From Euglena gracilis (lineage: Eukaryota; Euglenida; Euglenophyceae; Euglenales): DNA of 64,000 bases. The number at the start of each line of letters is the position of its first letter. Position 1 is the first letter of the stretch. The notes below the pieces were generated by a model. That model saw only the letters and a list, made by a program, of their open reading frames with translations. It was not told where the DNA came from and did not search any database. Made by a program: the position numbers and the translations under genes. Where the stretch lies: assembly GCA_039621445.1 (NCBI GenBank), contig CP154955.1:32010542-32074541 (forward strand), read 5' to 3'. This document shows, in pieces, positions 53,885 through 64,000 of this stretch.

Positions 53885-54070
53885 GCCACAGATGTGGGGC
53901 TTCCGGCGCCGTCTCCAGTTCCACATCTTGAACAAAACATGCTGGCATCCCCAATGGAAGCTTCAGGGACTGCAAATGCGCTTTTCACGGAAGAAGAAAG
54001 GCAAAGCATGTCGTCCCAACCAAGAAGAACAAGAAGAAGACGTGAGAAATGGGCTGTTTTTCAAAAATAG
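53885..54070 (+). CDS. Short C-terminal exon of unknown gene (copy 1)
   Basis: After 'ttttttgccacag' the frame reads DVGLPAPSPVPHLEQNMLAS, ..ALFTEEERQSMSSQPRRTRR, RREKWAVFQK and a stop. The basic end suggests a nuclear protein. It directly precedes the Helitron exons and may be the end of an accessory gene. Confidence 0.4.
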   Translation, partial: ATDVGLPAPSPVPHLEQNMLASPMEASGTANALFTEEERQSMSSQPRRTRRRREKWAVFQK

Positions 54071-54199
54071 TTTTCCCAATAGACACTTTCAGGAACCCCT
54101 GAGCAATGCTTTCCAACTTTTCGGTTGCTGAAAATGACAGCGATGGGTATTTTCTGAGAATAACTTTTTTTATGGTTATCAAGCAGACAAACAAATGCT

Positions 54200-57100
54200 T
54201 TGTATCCATAAAAAAAAATTGGAATATCAGCCTAAGACTGATCCTGCTGTGGTTGAACAAGCAAGAGTTGGACGTTCCAGGGGCAGCAGTTCAGCTTTAT
54301 ACCGAACGTTGCCTGGAGACAGTTTGGAACATGTCGCTGTTTCAAACGTGGGGACTATTGGTGATGTCCATTGTGGACATTGTGGGGCAAAGCAATGGCG
54401 CGGAGAACCCGATGGTTTGTGTTGCCGCGATGGAAAAGTTCTGCTACCACTGATGGAGCCACCCCCAGCTCCACTACGTGCACTCTGGGCTGAAGACACG
54501 CCAAGAGGGCGAGCATTTCGCAAGAAAGCAAGACCCTACAACAGTGCACTCGCCAGGGTACACCGAAATTTTGTTTCATCCAAGCACTACGCATTGAATG
54601 AATTTTTGAACTGAAAACAATCAAGATTTAAATGTTTTTTTCCCAGACAAAATTTTTTAATTGTGCGCTTTCTCCCCCCTCCAAAAACTGTTGCGTGTAA
54701 CCTGCTGCCAAACTTGGCATCTTTGGCAGCAAACATTGAGAAGCCATTTCCTGATGGGGTCCAGGCCTTTCGTATAAATGGCCTGGTTCACTTCAGAATG
54801 GGCAGCATCTTCCCCCCCCCAGGCGTGCCTCCTGCCTGTGCCCAACTGTACATCTTGGACAACCACGTTCAAACCAGGGTGTGTTTTTCCGTTTTATTTT
54901 TTCTGTTTTATTGCTCTTTTACTTATTACATCACATTTTTTTTCATTCCACGAAACTTACTGCTGCTTTGCATTTTTGGGAATCAACCCCCTCCTCACCC
55001 ATTGAAAAAAAAATGTCAGGATTCACATCACTCGAGGCTGACAGAACAGCCTGGAGCAGGCAAAAAATTGCAAAAAAAATATCAATCAAACATGCTGTCC
55101 AGTTTCAAACCAAATGCGACAACGGAATTCAAAAATCCAGAACATGTTTTGTCAAACCTCTCCGTCCCTGTTTAACAGCTGGAAAAAAAAGCCATCCTGA
55201 CGCGGAATGCAGCCCGACGTCTTCTGCCTTTTGGTGAAGACCTGGATGCGGATCTTTTGGACGCTTTGGCGAGAATGCTGTCAAGGGTCAACCCGTTTGT
55301 GCATTCAGGCTGTTTAATCTCATTGAAAGTTTAACATTGTTCAAGTTGTACCATTTTGTAGGTTTGTCTGCAGACAACCCCTCTCCCCTGAAAACTGCCA
55401 CCTGACAATCCAACTAACCTGGGTTAGGAGGAGGTGCTTTTTCTTAGGAAAACTTGGGGGCTTACCCCCACCCACCCTGAGGGAACCTCATTCCCCCCTC
55501 CTCGGGGGGGGGGGACGGGTCCAGGACCCACTTTTTCATCTGAATTTTTGGTGTCCAAAGAGATTTTCGGTGGTTCGCGCTGAAAAAAGCCAAAAAAACC
55601 ACAACCTCGCATTTATCGGGCACACACAAGATTCTGGGGGGTACTCCTGCTGGGGGAGGAGGTCCAATTCTGACCGCACCAGTTTCAAAACTCTGAAAAT
55701 GGACTTTTGAAAAGCGCTGTTTGCTGAAGAAGTTTTTTTAAAACAGCCTGTGGCCATCTGGTGCAACATGCTGCAGAGCATAACGCACCGAATTTGGTTC
55801 TTCGGATCACTGGTCGATCCACACAAGATCGCCGTCGATACAACCGACCCATGCAGGGAATTTCTGAAGGGGGTCCAGTGGTCCAGTGGTCCAGTCGGTC
55901 AGTGGAAAGCAAAAGTGATCTCTGCACCTTACCCCATTTGGGCACCAGTCCTGTCAGCTGCCAGGCTGAACTCGGCTGGTGTGTACAAATTGGATTCTTC
56001 GAAAAAAAATTTGTGCTTTGTGCTGAAATGAGTTTTGTTAGCCTGCGAAAAATTTATTCCCCCCTTGGGGGGGGGGCATGCGCCTGCAATGCGGTTGGGT
56101 GGTGTTAGGAAAAAACTGTTGGTTTGCTGGCTGCCCCAACAGGGCAATGACTTCGGCTGAAATAATTCCCTGGGCACACTGCACAAGAAATTGGTGCATT
56201 TATTCCAGATGTGGAGGCGGAGACCACACCATTGTTTCTTTCCCATTTCATCCTTTTCAAATTCAGCTTTACCTTGACTATTAAAACAAAACTTTTCAAT
56301 ACTGGAAAAAAAACAATGCGTCATTTTAAGTGGGCGATGTTTCGTTACAACTCGAAATTCGGAAATCAATTTCCTTAAAATAATTGCTCAAAATCCACTC
56401 AAAACAATGGCATGGTGGAGACCAGTCGTGTCCCCCGTGCAATTGTGGTGTACGTTCGTGGTCGTGAACGTCAACTGAAATACATCAACGAGTTCAATGC
56501 AGCGTATTATCAGGGCGTTCCATTTTTGCCTGTGACCCCCCCCCTAATGTGATCCTTCGCCTTCGGCCAAATTATGTTGATAATTGGTAACGCTTCTTTT
56601 TACGAACCCAGGCAGGCCGGAATTGGATTCCGGTTGCTGTTTATGCAGGCAAATTCCCCCGTGGCGATGCCGTTTTCGGGTCCCCCCTGCATGTCCCCCG
56701 CGTGTCGGGAGTGCAATTACTGATTGAAATTGTTCCTTTCGGGGGGCTGACGTTCTCTGTTCTTTGGGTTGGTTGTTTTTGGTATGGTAAACCAAGCCTC
56801 CTCCTTTAAATCTAAATGACGCCATGCCCAAGATCCGCTGCATTTCGTTCTGCTTTTCCCCCGTGGTGAATTGGGATGGACACAAGGAATTCATGAACGG
56901 AGTGCAGCAGTTCCGAACATGCAACCTCCACATTGACAGGCATTCCCGCAAATCCTGAAATGATGATCATTCAGTCTAACTAACTAACCAATCCCAGGCC
57001 AAAGGGAATTTGTGGAGGTTTTTGGTAATTTATGCTTGGGAATAGCAACAGAGGAAAGGGGCAACACACTTTATATGCGCAGCAACTTTCAGCCACTTCT

Positions 57101-58406
57101 GGATGCTGTCCACAAACACCTGTGAAAAAGGAAAATTGCAAATTCCTGTGGGATGGCTTTTTTGCTCAATTGTTTTGAGCAGTTGCGTGCTGCCGGATGC
57201 AATTACTTTGGATGATCTGCAGCCTGTTGAAATTGATGATGCTGCACGTGCAGAACAAGGCACAATTTCCCCCCGTGATTTCATGGCGTTTTACCTGATG
57301 CAGCGTGAGCAGATGTTCGCTTTCTTGCTGACATAATTTCAAGCAATCTCTTTCACTCCCCCAAAATAAAATTAATTAGTCATTCCCCGAAATTGCAGGT
57401 TTTCATGCATTGGTTCCTAAATTTGATTATTTTAACTTCCAAATCATCTGTGCTTCATCAAGCATCAACATAAGCGTTCATTATTAGAACACATCTGTCG
57501 TTGATGTGCGGAAAAGTTATTTACAAATGGCGGAAGCACTTTACGAAGAATGGATTGTTGTGCAATGGGCCAAAGTTGAAGCACACAAACTGCAGTGGTT
57601 ACGTTTCCACCAACCAGAAATTCGGGCTGAGTGTTATCGGCCAGATCCTTGCATACGCAAATCCCCCCTGGATTTTTAAAATGGTACTTTACCATTGTTA
57701 TTATCATTGTCATTATTATTGTTATTATTTTCATTATTATCGTAATTGTCGGTGCTTGGTGTCATTATTAATGAATTGAATATTATTGCTGTCGTTGTTG
57801 TTGTTGTCATTCTAATGTTTCGAAATTCTGAGCGCAATTTTATCGATATCAAAAATTGACCCCAAAAGTGGCTCAACAAAGCTCCTAAACTGAAACAGTC
57901 TTTTTTTAATTCGACATTCTTTTTGACAATTTTTGTCACCAATTTCATGTGTTATTGTGATTCTTGCAACCCTTCTAATATGAGGATGACAGGATCTGAC
58001 GTTAAGAAGTGAGCACCCAGGTGAGCATTGGGACTCAAACAGGCAGAGGAGTTGGCCGCCGCATTGTTCTGCCCAGCTCCCATGTGGGGGGGCCACGCTT
58101 CATGCAACAAGCAGGACGTTGCGCAAACAGTTATTATTGGGGATGGAGGGAAAACGGTGTTCCAAAAAAAATCATTGTTGCAATCTCTTTTGGGGTGAGC
58201 TGTGCAAGAAATCACGCGGGGGGAAATTCATATGGTACAGATACAGATGCTGAGCATTATACTGCATATATATATATACATACATGCGCAGGCATATGTA
58301 CGCAACGTTTTGGATACAATTGTACCAAGACGGAATGGCCATTGTGCGCAAATTGGGAAAAGCTGATCTTTTTATTACATTCACCGCAGCCAAGATGAGA
58401 ATTAAC
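54200..58406 (+). pseudogene. Helitron Rep/helicase gene, N-terminal part, copy 1
   Basis: Ordered pieces of the Helitron N-terminal region appear as separate exons: CGHCGAKQWRGEPDGLCC, LPLMEPPPAPLRAL, YNSALA (54,330-54,560); VQAFRINGLVHFRMGSIFPP, AQLYILD (54,740-54,870); LLDALARMLSRVNPFVH (about 55,250-55,305); LVLRITGRSTQDRRRYNRP (55,790); RAIVVYVRGRERQLKYINEF (56,430); TISPRDFMAFYLMQRE (57,260); EEWIVVQWAKVEAHKLQWLR (57,545); GRRIVLPSSHVGGPRFMQQ (58,050); DGMAIVRKLGKADLFITFT (58,330-58,386). The coding sequence then meets the start of repeat copy 2 at 58,411. The HUH/Tyr Rep motifs and the helicase are absent, so the gene is truncated. Confidence 0.82.
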
Positions 58407-58410
58407 CCCC
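56060..58410. other. Unique spacer between the two long repeats
   Basis: It holds the later Helitron exons listed above and A+T-rich introns, including an (att)n-type tract at 57,690-57,815. No other gene is seen. Confidence 0.6.
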
Positions 58411-61280
58411 CCATGGCCAGATACCTGTGATTGGCTTCCCGAATGCCTGTGGTTGGAGTTGCCCGTGATTGGTTTCCCAACTGCATGGATTGGTTCACTG
58501 CCAGCTTTCCCATGGCTGCTGGGATTGGTTGGTGGGGATGGGTTCAGTTCAGTTCAGCTGTTTTGCCAGCTGCCAGTTCTCTCCAGTCCAGATTGGTGAT
58601 ACCTTTGCTGCCTGTGGTTTGTTATGCGTGTGGTTTGTTTGTTGCCAGTGTCTTGGCTGTGCTGGCCATGCAGAGCGCCGCTGTAATCACTGTGGATTTT
58701 TGGAATTTTGGTTGGCTGTCTGTCCAATCGGTTGGTTTTTTGACAGCAAAGCTGATCTGTTTGCATTTGACATTTCAGTTGCAGTTTGGTTTGGATTGTC
58801 AGCAGTTTAAGGTGCATACAGCTGTCGGTGGTCCCTGGAATCAGACTGCCCATGGTTTCCTGTCGTTTGCAAATGGTTGTGTATGCTGTGCCCCATTTGC
58901 AGCAAGTGAAGCAGCCTCTCCAACATCAGCAACATCGAGAATGCCTGGTGCCTCTCCAGCATCAGCGTCATCGAGGCCTGTCATCAGGCCTGGTGGTGTG
59001 GCACCATGTGCCACACGTCATGTGCCACATGTGTGGAGTGTGTGTGGTCTTTTGGCAACCCTGTTGCTGTCATGGACCAGTTGCAGCGGTTGGGTTTGTT
59101 TTGTTGCAAGTTTGGTTCGCCAGCATTCAAAACAGGCACTTTTTTTGGGCTGCCCAGTTTAGCCAAATTTAGGGACACGATCCGTACTTTTTATTGGGCA
59201 CCCCCGCGGAATAGTTGGGCTGTACTTTTTTGGACAGACCCCCCCACCGAAAGGGTTGAAAATTTAGGGCCACAACCCTTTTCGAGGCAGCCGCCCCCCC
59301 CGAAGTATTTGTGCCACGCCCTGCACTTTTTTGGGGGGGTAACCCAGCTGAAATTTCAGGGTCCCGATCCATGCTTTTCCACCCCCCCCCCCGAAACATG
59401 TGGACGACGCCCTGCCAACCCCCCACAGAATTTTGGGCCACAGGGCAGGGTTGCCAAAATAACTCTGTTTGCGGTTTGACTTTTGAGGTTTTCCTGACTG
59501 TTGCATCCTGCATAATTCAAGGGTTAGTCACCACATTCACTGCGCCAATGCGCCAATGTTGTTCGTGTTCTTCAAGAAGCGGAGCAGATCGTCACGGATT
59601 TTTTTGAACGACACCTTTTTTGTTGTTCCATTTCTGGCCACTTTTTTTTGTGTTCGCTAAAGAATTGACTTGAAAACAGGCAAATTTTTCACAGGCACAA
59701 GGGGAAAAAAGAGCAGTCGGCAGACAAAATCTGGCCATTGAACAAGAATCACCAACAAAGAAACAGTTTTGGCATCAGGAGGAAAAAAAAAAGTCGGGAG
59801 ACCCAACAGCCAAATTGCAGGCCAGTCAACCAGAGAGGGAGAAGGCGAGAGAGGGGACCCGGAACGAAAATTCCGGCACGCTACCTACAAGACAAAATTC
59901 CGGCCAGTCTAAAAAAAAAAAAAAAGGAAAAAAAAATCACCACCACAACCCTAAAAAAATGGGCCCTGTGCCCAAGGCAGCCAAAGAAAGGGGGGGCACA
60001 CGCCGTCCGGAAAAAGGGGGGGGCTGAAATGAAAAATTCCGGCACCCAAACGAAGGAAAGGACAGCCCCCCCCCAAACTGCGGCCCGCCAACCACAAAAA
60101 AAAACGGGCGGGGAGCCCTGCAGCGAAATTTCCGACGAGCGACCCAGAGAAAAAGGGGGGGATAAGAATTCAAAATTCCGGTGCACCGACGGGGGGTTTA
60201 AAAAGAAACCCTTTGGCTGCAGGGGGGCCCGCAGTCCAATTCACGCCCTGTGAACCACAAAAAAAGGGGGGTCCCTTAGCGAACACTTCGCCCCAAGGGA
60301 AAGGAAAAAAAGGCCAAACCCGAACTTCAGAACGAATTTCGCAAAAGCAAAGCGACAATCATCAAAAAAAAAAGGGCGTCATCAAAAAAAAAAGGCGTCA
60401 TCAAGACAACAAACCCACAAGGACAGAGTAAACCAACTCCAAACAGCCACGCACCGAAATGCGAAAACCTGAACTCAATACTTCCACCTGTGCAGCTGAG
60501 CAAGTGGGCAGCGAGGGAACAAAACACACAACTTTATGTACGAATGATGCCGTTTGAGCTATGCGCTTGGAGATCAGCTCGATTGCGTTCAGGCCCTGTG
60601 AGACAAAGACAACGCAAACAAACCTTTTTTTTTGAAAATGGTGGGGGGGAATCAAAAAACAGAATTGAAAGTGTTTGTTTGAAAGATTTTTTCTCCTTCA
60701 ACACATAACAACTCCGTGATTCACTTTAAAATCAGGCAACTGCAAAACAAAGCAAAACAAAACAAAACAACAGAAATTAATCAATCAATAAATCACCAAT
60801 CAATCAGAAAGAAAATCAAACGGGAGAAAAAGCAACTCACAACCCAAAAAAAGAGAAATTTTAGAGCAATTTTAGATGATTTTGGAGAAAATAGAAAGAG
60901 AGACAGTGCAAATGAACACTTCAAGCATTTTGCAAAGAACCAATTTTTTCAATTGCTTTTCAGGCATTCCAGCATCCCGGCCCACCGACATGGGAACACC
61001 CCCACCTGTTCGACGAAAGCTGTTTACGAATGGTATCTGCGAAAGTTTTATAAATACTTTCGCATTTTCAATTTTCAGATCCCTCAGGCGCGTCATCTTC
61101 AACAAACATCATTTTGGGAGCAACATCAACAATGATGCTGCCACCAATGGCCCCGATGCCACCCCCAATGGCCCCGCTGCTGCCACCAATGGCCCCGATG
61201 CTACCCCCAATGGCCCCTATGCTGCCACCACCCAGTATGAAATAGTTTGCCAACATTCATTCTCAACTGTGTTTTGGCAG

Positions 61281-61406
61281 GTCCCAACACTGGCCATTTT
61301 CAACAGAGAATACCCCAATGTCCCAGAGGCACAACATTTTTCACACCATTTTGCGGTAGCTTTGAGGAAGAGAAGTTATGGGAAATTTGCAAGCTGCTTT
61401 GATTGA
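61281..61406 (+). pseudogene. SAM-like exon, copy 2, frameshifted
   Basis: It reads in frame VPTLAIFNREYPNVPEAQHF, SHHFAVALRKRSYGKFA, then one extra A ('tgcaagctgc' for 'tgcagctgc') ends it at SCFD-stop. Copy 1 carries a different lesion at the exon start, so neither copy is intact. Confidence 0.45.
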
Positions 61407-62149
61407 TGATGGATGGGATGCAGAGGAAATAATTTCTTTAAAAAAAACCACACAATCCATGTAAACTCCTCGGTGTTATGTTGCGCCCAGCCGGGGGGGG
61501 GGTGTTATTTAGGGGGTGTAATTGGGCTCCCCAAAATTTTGTCAGAAATTTTGCCCAGAAAACATCTGGGTTGTCAGCCTGAAAATGAGGGGGATTATTT
61601 GGGGGGGGGGGAGATTATTTTGGGGGACGGTTTGCAATTAGCAATGAGAGATGTTGTGTTGGAGACTCTTTGGCGCTGTGTTCACAATTGCTATTTATGG
61701 CTGCCCCCCTTGGTTATCAAGCATTGATGTTCCCCACGACACCTGGTGTGTTGTTGGTGTTTGTTTTTCAGAAACAACAACGTGTGTTACAGCAATGAAC
61801 ACTTACGGTGTCACTTTAATCACAATTTTTTTTGCCACAGATGTGGGGCTTCCGGCGCCGTCTCCAGTTCCACATCTTGAACAAAACATGCTGGCATCCC
61901 CAATGGAAGCTTCAGGGACTGCAAATGCGCTTTTCACGGAAGAAGAAAGGCAAAGCATGTCGTCCCAACCAAGAAGAACAAGAAGAAGACGTGAGAAATG
62001 GGCTGTTTTTCAAAAATAGTTTTCCCAATAGACACTTTCAGGAACCCCTGAGCAATGCTTTCCAACTTTTCGGTTGCTGAAAATGACAGCGATGGGTATT
62101 TTCTGAAAATAACATTTTTTATGGTTATCAAGCAGACAAACAAATGCTT

Positions 62150-64000
62150 TGTATCCATAAAAAAAATTGGAATATCAGCCTAAGACTGATCCTGCTGTGG
62201 TTGAACAAGCAAGAGTTGGACGTTCCAGGGGCAGCAGTTCAGCTTTATACCGAACGTTGCCTGGAGACAGTTTGGAACATGTCGCTGTTTCAAACGTGGG
62301 GACTATTGGTGATGTCCATTGTGGACATTGTGGGGCAAAGCAATGGCGCGGAGAACCCGATGGTTTGTGTTGCCGCGATGGAAAAGTTCTGCTACCACTG
62401 ATGGAGCCACCCCCAGCTCCACTACGTGCACTCTGGGCTGAAGACACGCCAAGAGGGCGAGCATTTCGCAAGAAAGCAAGACCCTACAACAGTGCACTCG
62501 CCAGGGTACACCGAAATTTTGTTTCATCCAAGCACTACGCATTGAATGAATTTTTGAACTGAAAACAATCAAGATTTAAATGTTTTTTTCCCAGACAAAA
62601 TTTTTTAATTGTGCGCTTTCTCCCCCCTCCAAAAACTGTTGCGTGTAACCTGCTGCCAAACTTGGCATCTTTGGCAGCAAACATTGAGAAGCCATTTCCT
62701 GATGGGGTCCAGGCCTTTCGTATAAATGGCCTGGTTCACTTCAGAATGGGCAGCATCTTCCCCCCCCCAGGCGTGCCTCCTGCCTGTGCCCAACTGTACA
62801 TCTTGGACAACCACGTTCAAACCAGGGTGTTTTTCCGTTTTATTTTTTCTGTTTTATTGCTCTTTTACTTATTACATCACATTTTTTTTCATTCCACGAA
62901 ACTTACTGCTGCTTTGCATTTTTGGGAATCAACCCCCTCCTCACCCATTGAAAAAAAAATGTCAGGATTCACATCACTGGAGGCTGACAGAACAGCCTGG
63001 AGCAGGCAAAAAATTGCAAAAAAAAATATCAATCAAACATGCTGTCCAGTTTCAAACCAAATGCGACAACGGAATTCAAAAATCCAGAACATGTTTTGTC
63101 AAACCTCTCCGTCCCTGTTTAACAGCTGGAAAAAAAAGCCATCCTGACGCGGAATGCAGCCCGACGTCTTCTGCCTTTTGGTGAAGACCTGGATGCGGAT
63201 CTTTTGGACGCTTTGGCGAGAATGCTGTCAAGGGTCAACCCGTTTGTGCATTCAGGCTGTTTAATCTTATTGAAAGTTTAACATTGTTCAAGTTGTACCA
63301 TTTTGTAGGTTTGTCTGCAGACAACCCCTCTCCCCTGAAAACTGCCACCTGACAATCCAACTAACCTGGGTTAGGAGGAGGTGCTTTTTCTTAGGAAAAC
63401 TTGGGGGCTTACCCCCACCCACCCTGAGGGAACCTCATTCCCCCCTCCTCGGGGGGGGGGGGGACGGGTCCAGGACCCACTTTTTCATCTGAATTTTTGG
63501 TGTCCAAAGAGATTTTCGGTGGTTCGCGCTGAAAAAAGCCAAAAAAACCACAACCTCGCATTTATCGGGCACACACAAGATTCTGGGGGGTACTCCTGCT
63601 GGGGGAGGAGGTCCAATTCTGACCGCACCAGTTTCAAAACTCTGAAAATGGACTTTTGAAAAGCGCTGTTTGCTGAAGAAGTTTTTTTAAAACAGCCTGT
63701 GGCCATCTGGTGCAACATGCTGCAGAGCATAACGCACCGAATTTGGTTCTTCGGATCACTGGTCGATCCACACAAGATCGCCGTCGATACAACCGACCCA
63801 TGCAGGGAATTTCTGAAGGGGGTCCAGTGGTCCAGTCGGTCAGTGGAAAGCAAAAGTGATCTCTGCACCTTACCCCATTTGGGCACCAGTCCTGTCAGCT
63901 GCCAGGCTGAACTCGGCTGGTGTGTACAAATTGGATTCTTCGAAAAAAAATTTGTGCTTTGTGCTGAAATGAGTTTTGTTAGCCTGCGAAAAATTTATTC
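62150..64000 (+). CDS. Helitron Rep/helicase gene, N-terminal part, copy 2 (partial)
   Basis: The zinc-finger exon (CGHCGAKQWRGEPDGLCC, about 62,310-62,370), the FRINGLVHFRMGS exon (62,720-62,780), LLDALARMLSRVNPFVH (63,205-63,250) and LRITGRSTQDRRRYNRP (63,755-63,800) are all present and unchanged in motif. The gene continues beyond the window, where the Rep and helicase domains may or may not follow. Confidence 0.75.

Larger units (their letters stand above)
50485..56059 (+). repeat. Long direct repeat, copy 1 (~5.6 kb)
   Basis: Starting 'ccatggccagatacctgtga', the sequence recurs from 58,411 to the window end with an offset of 7,926-7,941. Differences are single bases and short indels, mostly in homopolymers. 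Including the spacer 56,060-58,410 the unit would be about 7.9 kb if the second copy continues beyond the window. Confidence 0.95.
58411..64000 (+). repeat. Long direct repeat, copy 2, runs off the window
   Basis: Same order and content as 50,485-56,059. Copy 2 has a duplicated A/G-rich 18-bp segment ('ggcgtcatcaaaaaaaa') near 60,375-60,400, lacks 11 bases near 63,825, and has small homopolymer differences. It continues at least to base 64,000. Confidence 0.95.

Overview
This window looks like nuclear DNA of a eukaryote. The coding pieces are short and separated by GT/GC...AG introns. The identifiable genes are eukaryotic (a calpain-type protease, an RIIa-domain protein), and much of the remainder is eukaryotic mobile DNA: a non-LTR retrotransposon, Helitron genes, small TA-flanked inverted-repeat elements and elements with tyrosine-recombinase-like proteins. 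The sequence is unusually rich in G and C homopolymer runs, including a block of about 2.27 kb of almost pure C. A unicellular alga or other protist is a reasonable guess, but no rRNA, tRNA or organelle marker was seen that would fix the lineage.

Layout. From 1 to 4.5 kb there is no supported gene, only dispersed palindromes built on GGAAGCGG. From about 4.6 to 16.1 kb on the minus strand lies a calpain-like cysteine protease split into many exons, with the catalytic Cys, His and Asn motifs in order and a calpain C2-like/domain III end. It has one apparent single-base frameshift. A small mobile element (13.84-14.85 kb) carrying a recombinase-like ORF, 33-bp direct-repeat arrays and a perfect 28-bp hairpin sits inside one of its introns. 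16.4-18.77 kb is poly-A then poly-C. An RIIa/Dpy-30-like docking-domain gene is at 20.0-20.7 kb (minus).

From 22.6 to 28.2 kb and again from 35.9 to 37.3 kb there are palindrome clusters, TA-flanked miniature elements and fragments of a tyrosine-recombinase-like protein family. Between them (about 28.3-35.7 kb, plus) lies a long non-LTR retrotransposon. It has proline/glutamine-rich ORFs, a polyprotein carrying four 2A or 2A-like motifs (two canonical, two degenerate), a reverse transcriptase and a C-terminal restriction-like endonuclease. 5'-truncated and tail-only copies of this family are nested in a second, related retroelement at 47.6-50 kb (minus). 39-47 kb is mostly inverted-repeat elements, including one of about 3 kb with internal 260-bp tandem repeats.

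From 50.5 kb to the end is a direct duplication: 50,485-56,059 recurs at 58,411-64,000 with very few differences. It carries upstream exons of unknown function and the N-terminal part of a Helitron Rep/helicase gene. The first Helitron gene runs on through the unique spacer and stops inside its Rep motif exactly where the second copy begins. Most of the sequence is therefore a graveyard of interacting mobile elements around a few host genes.
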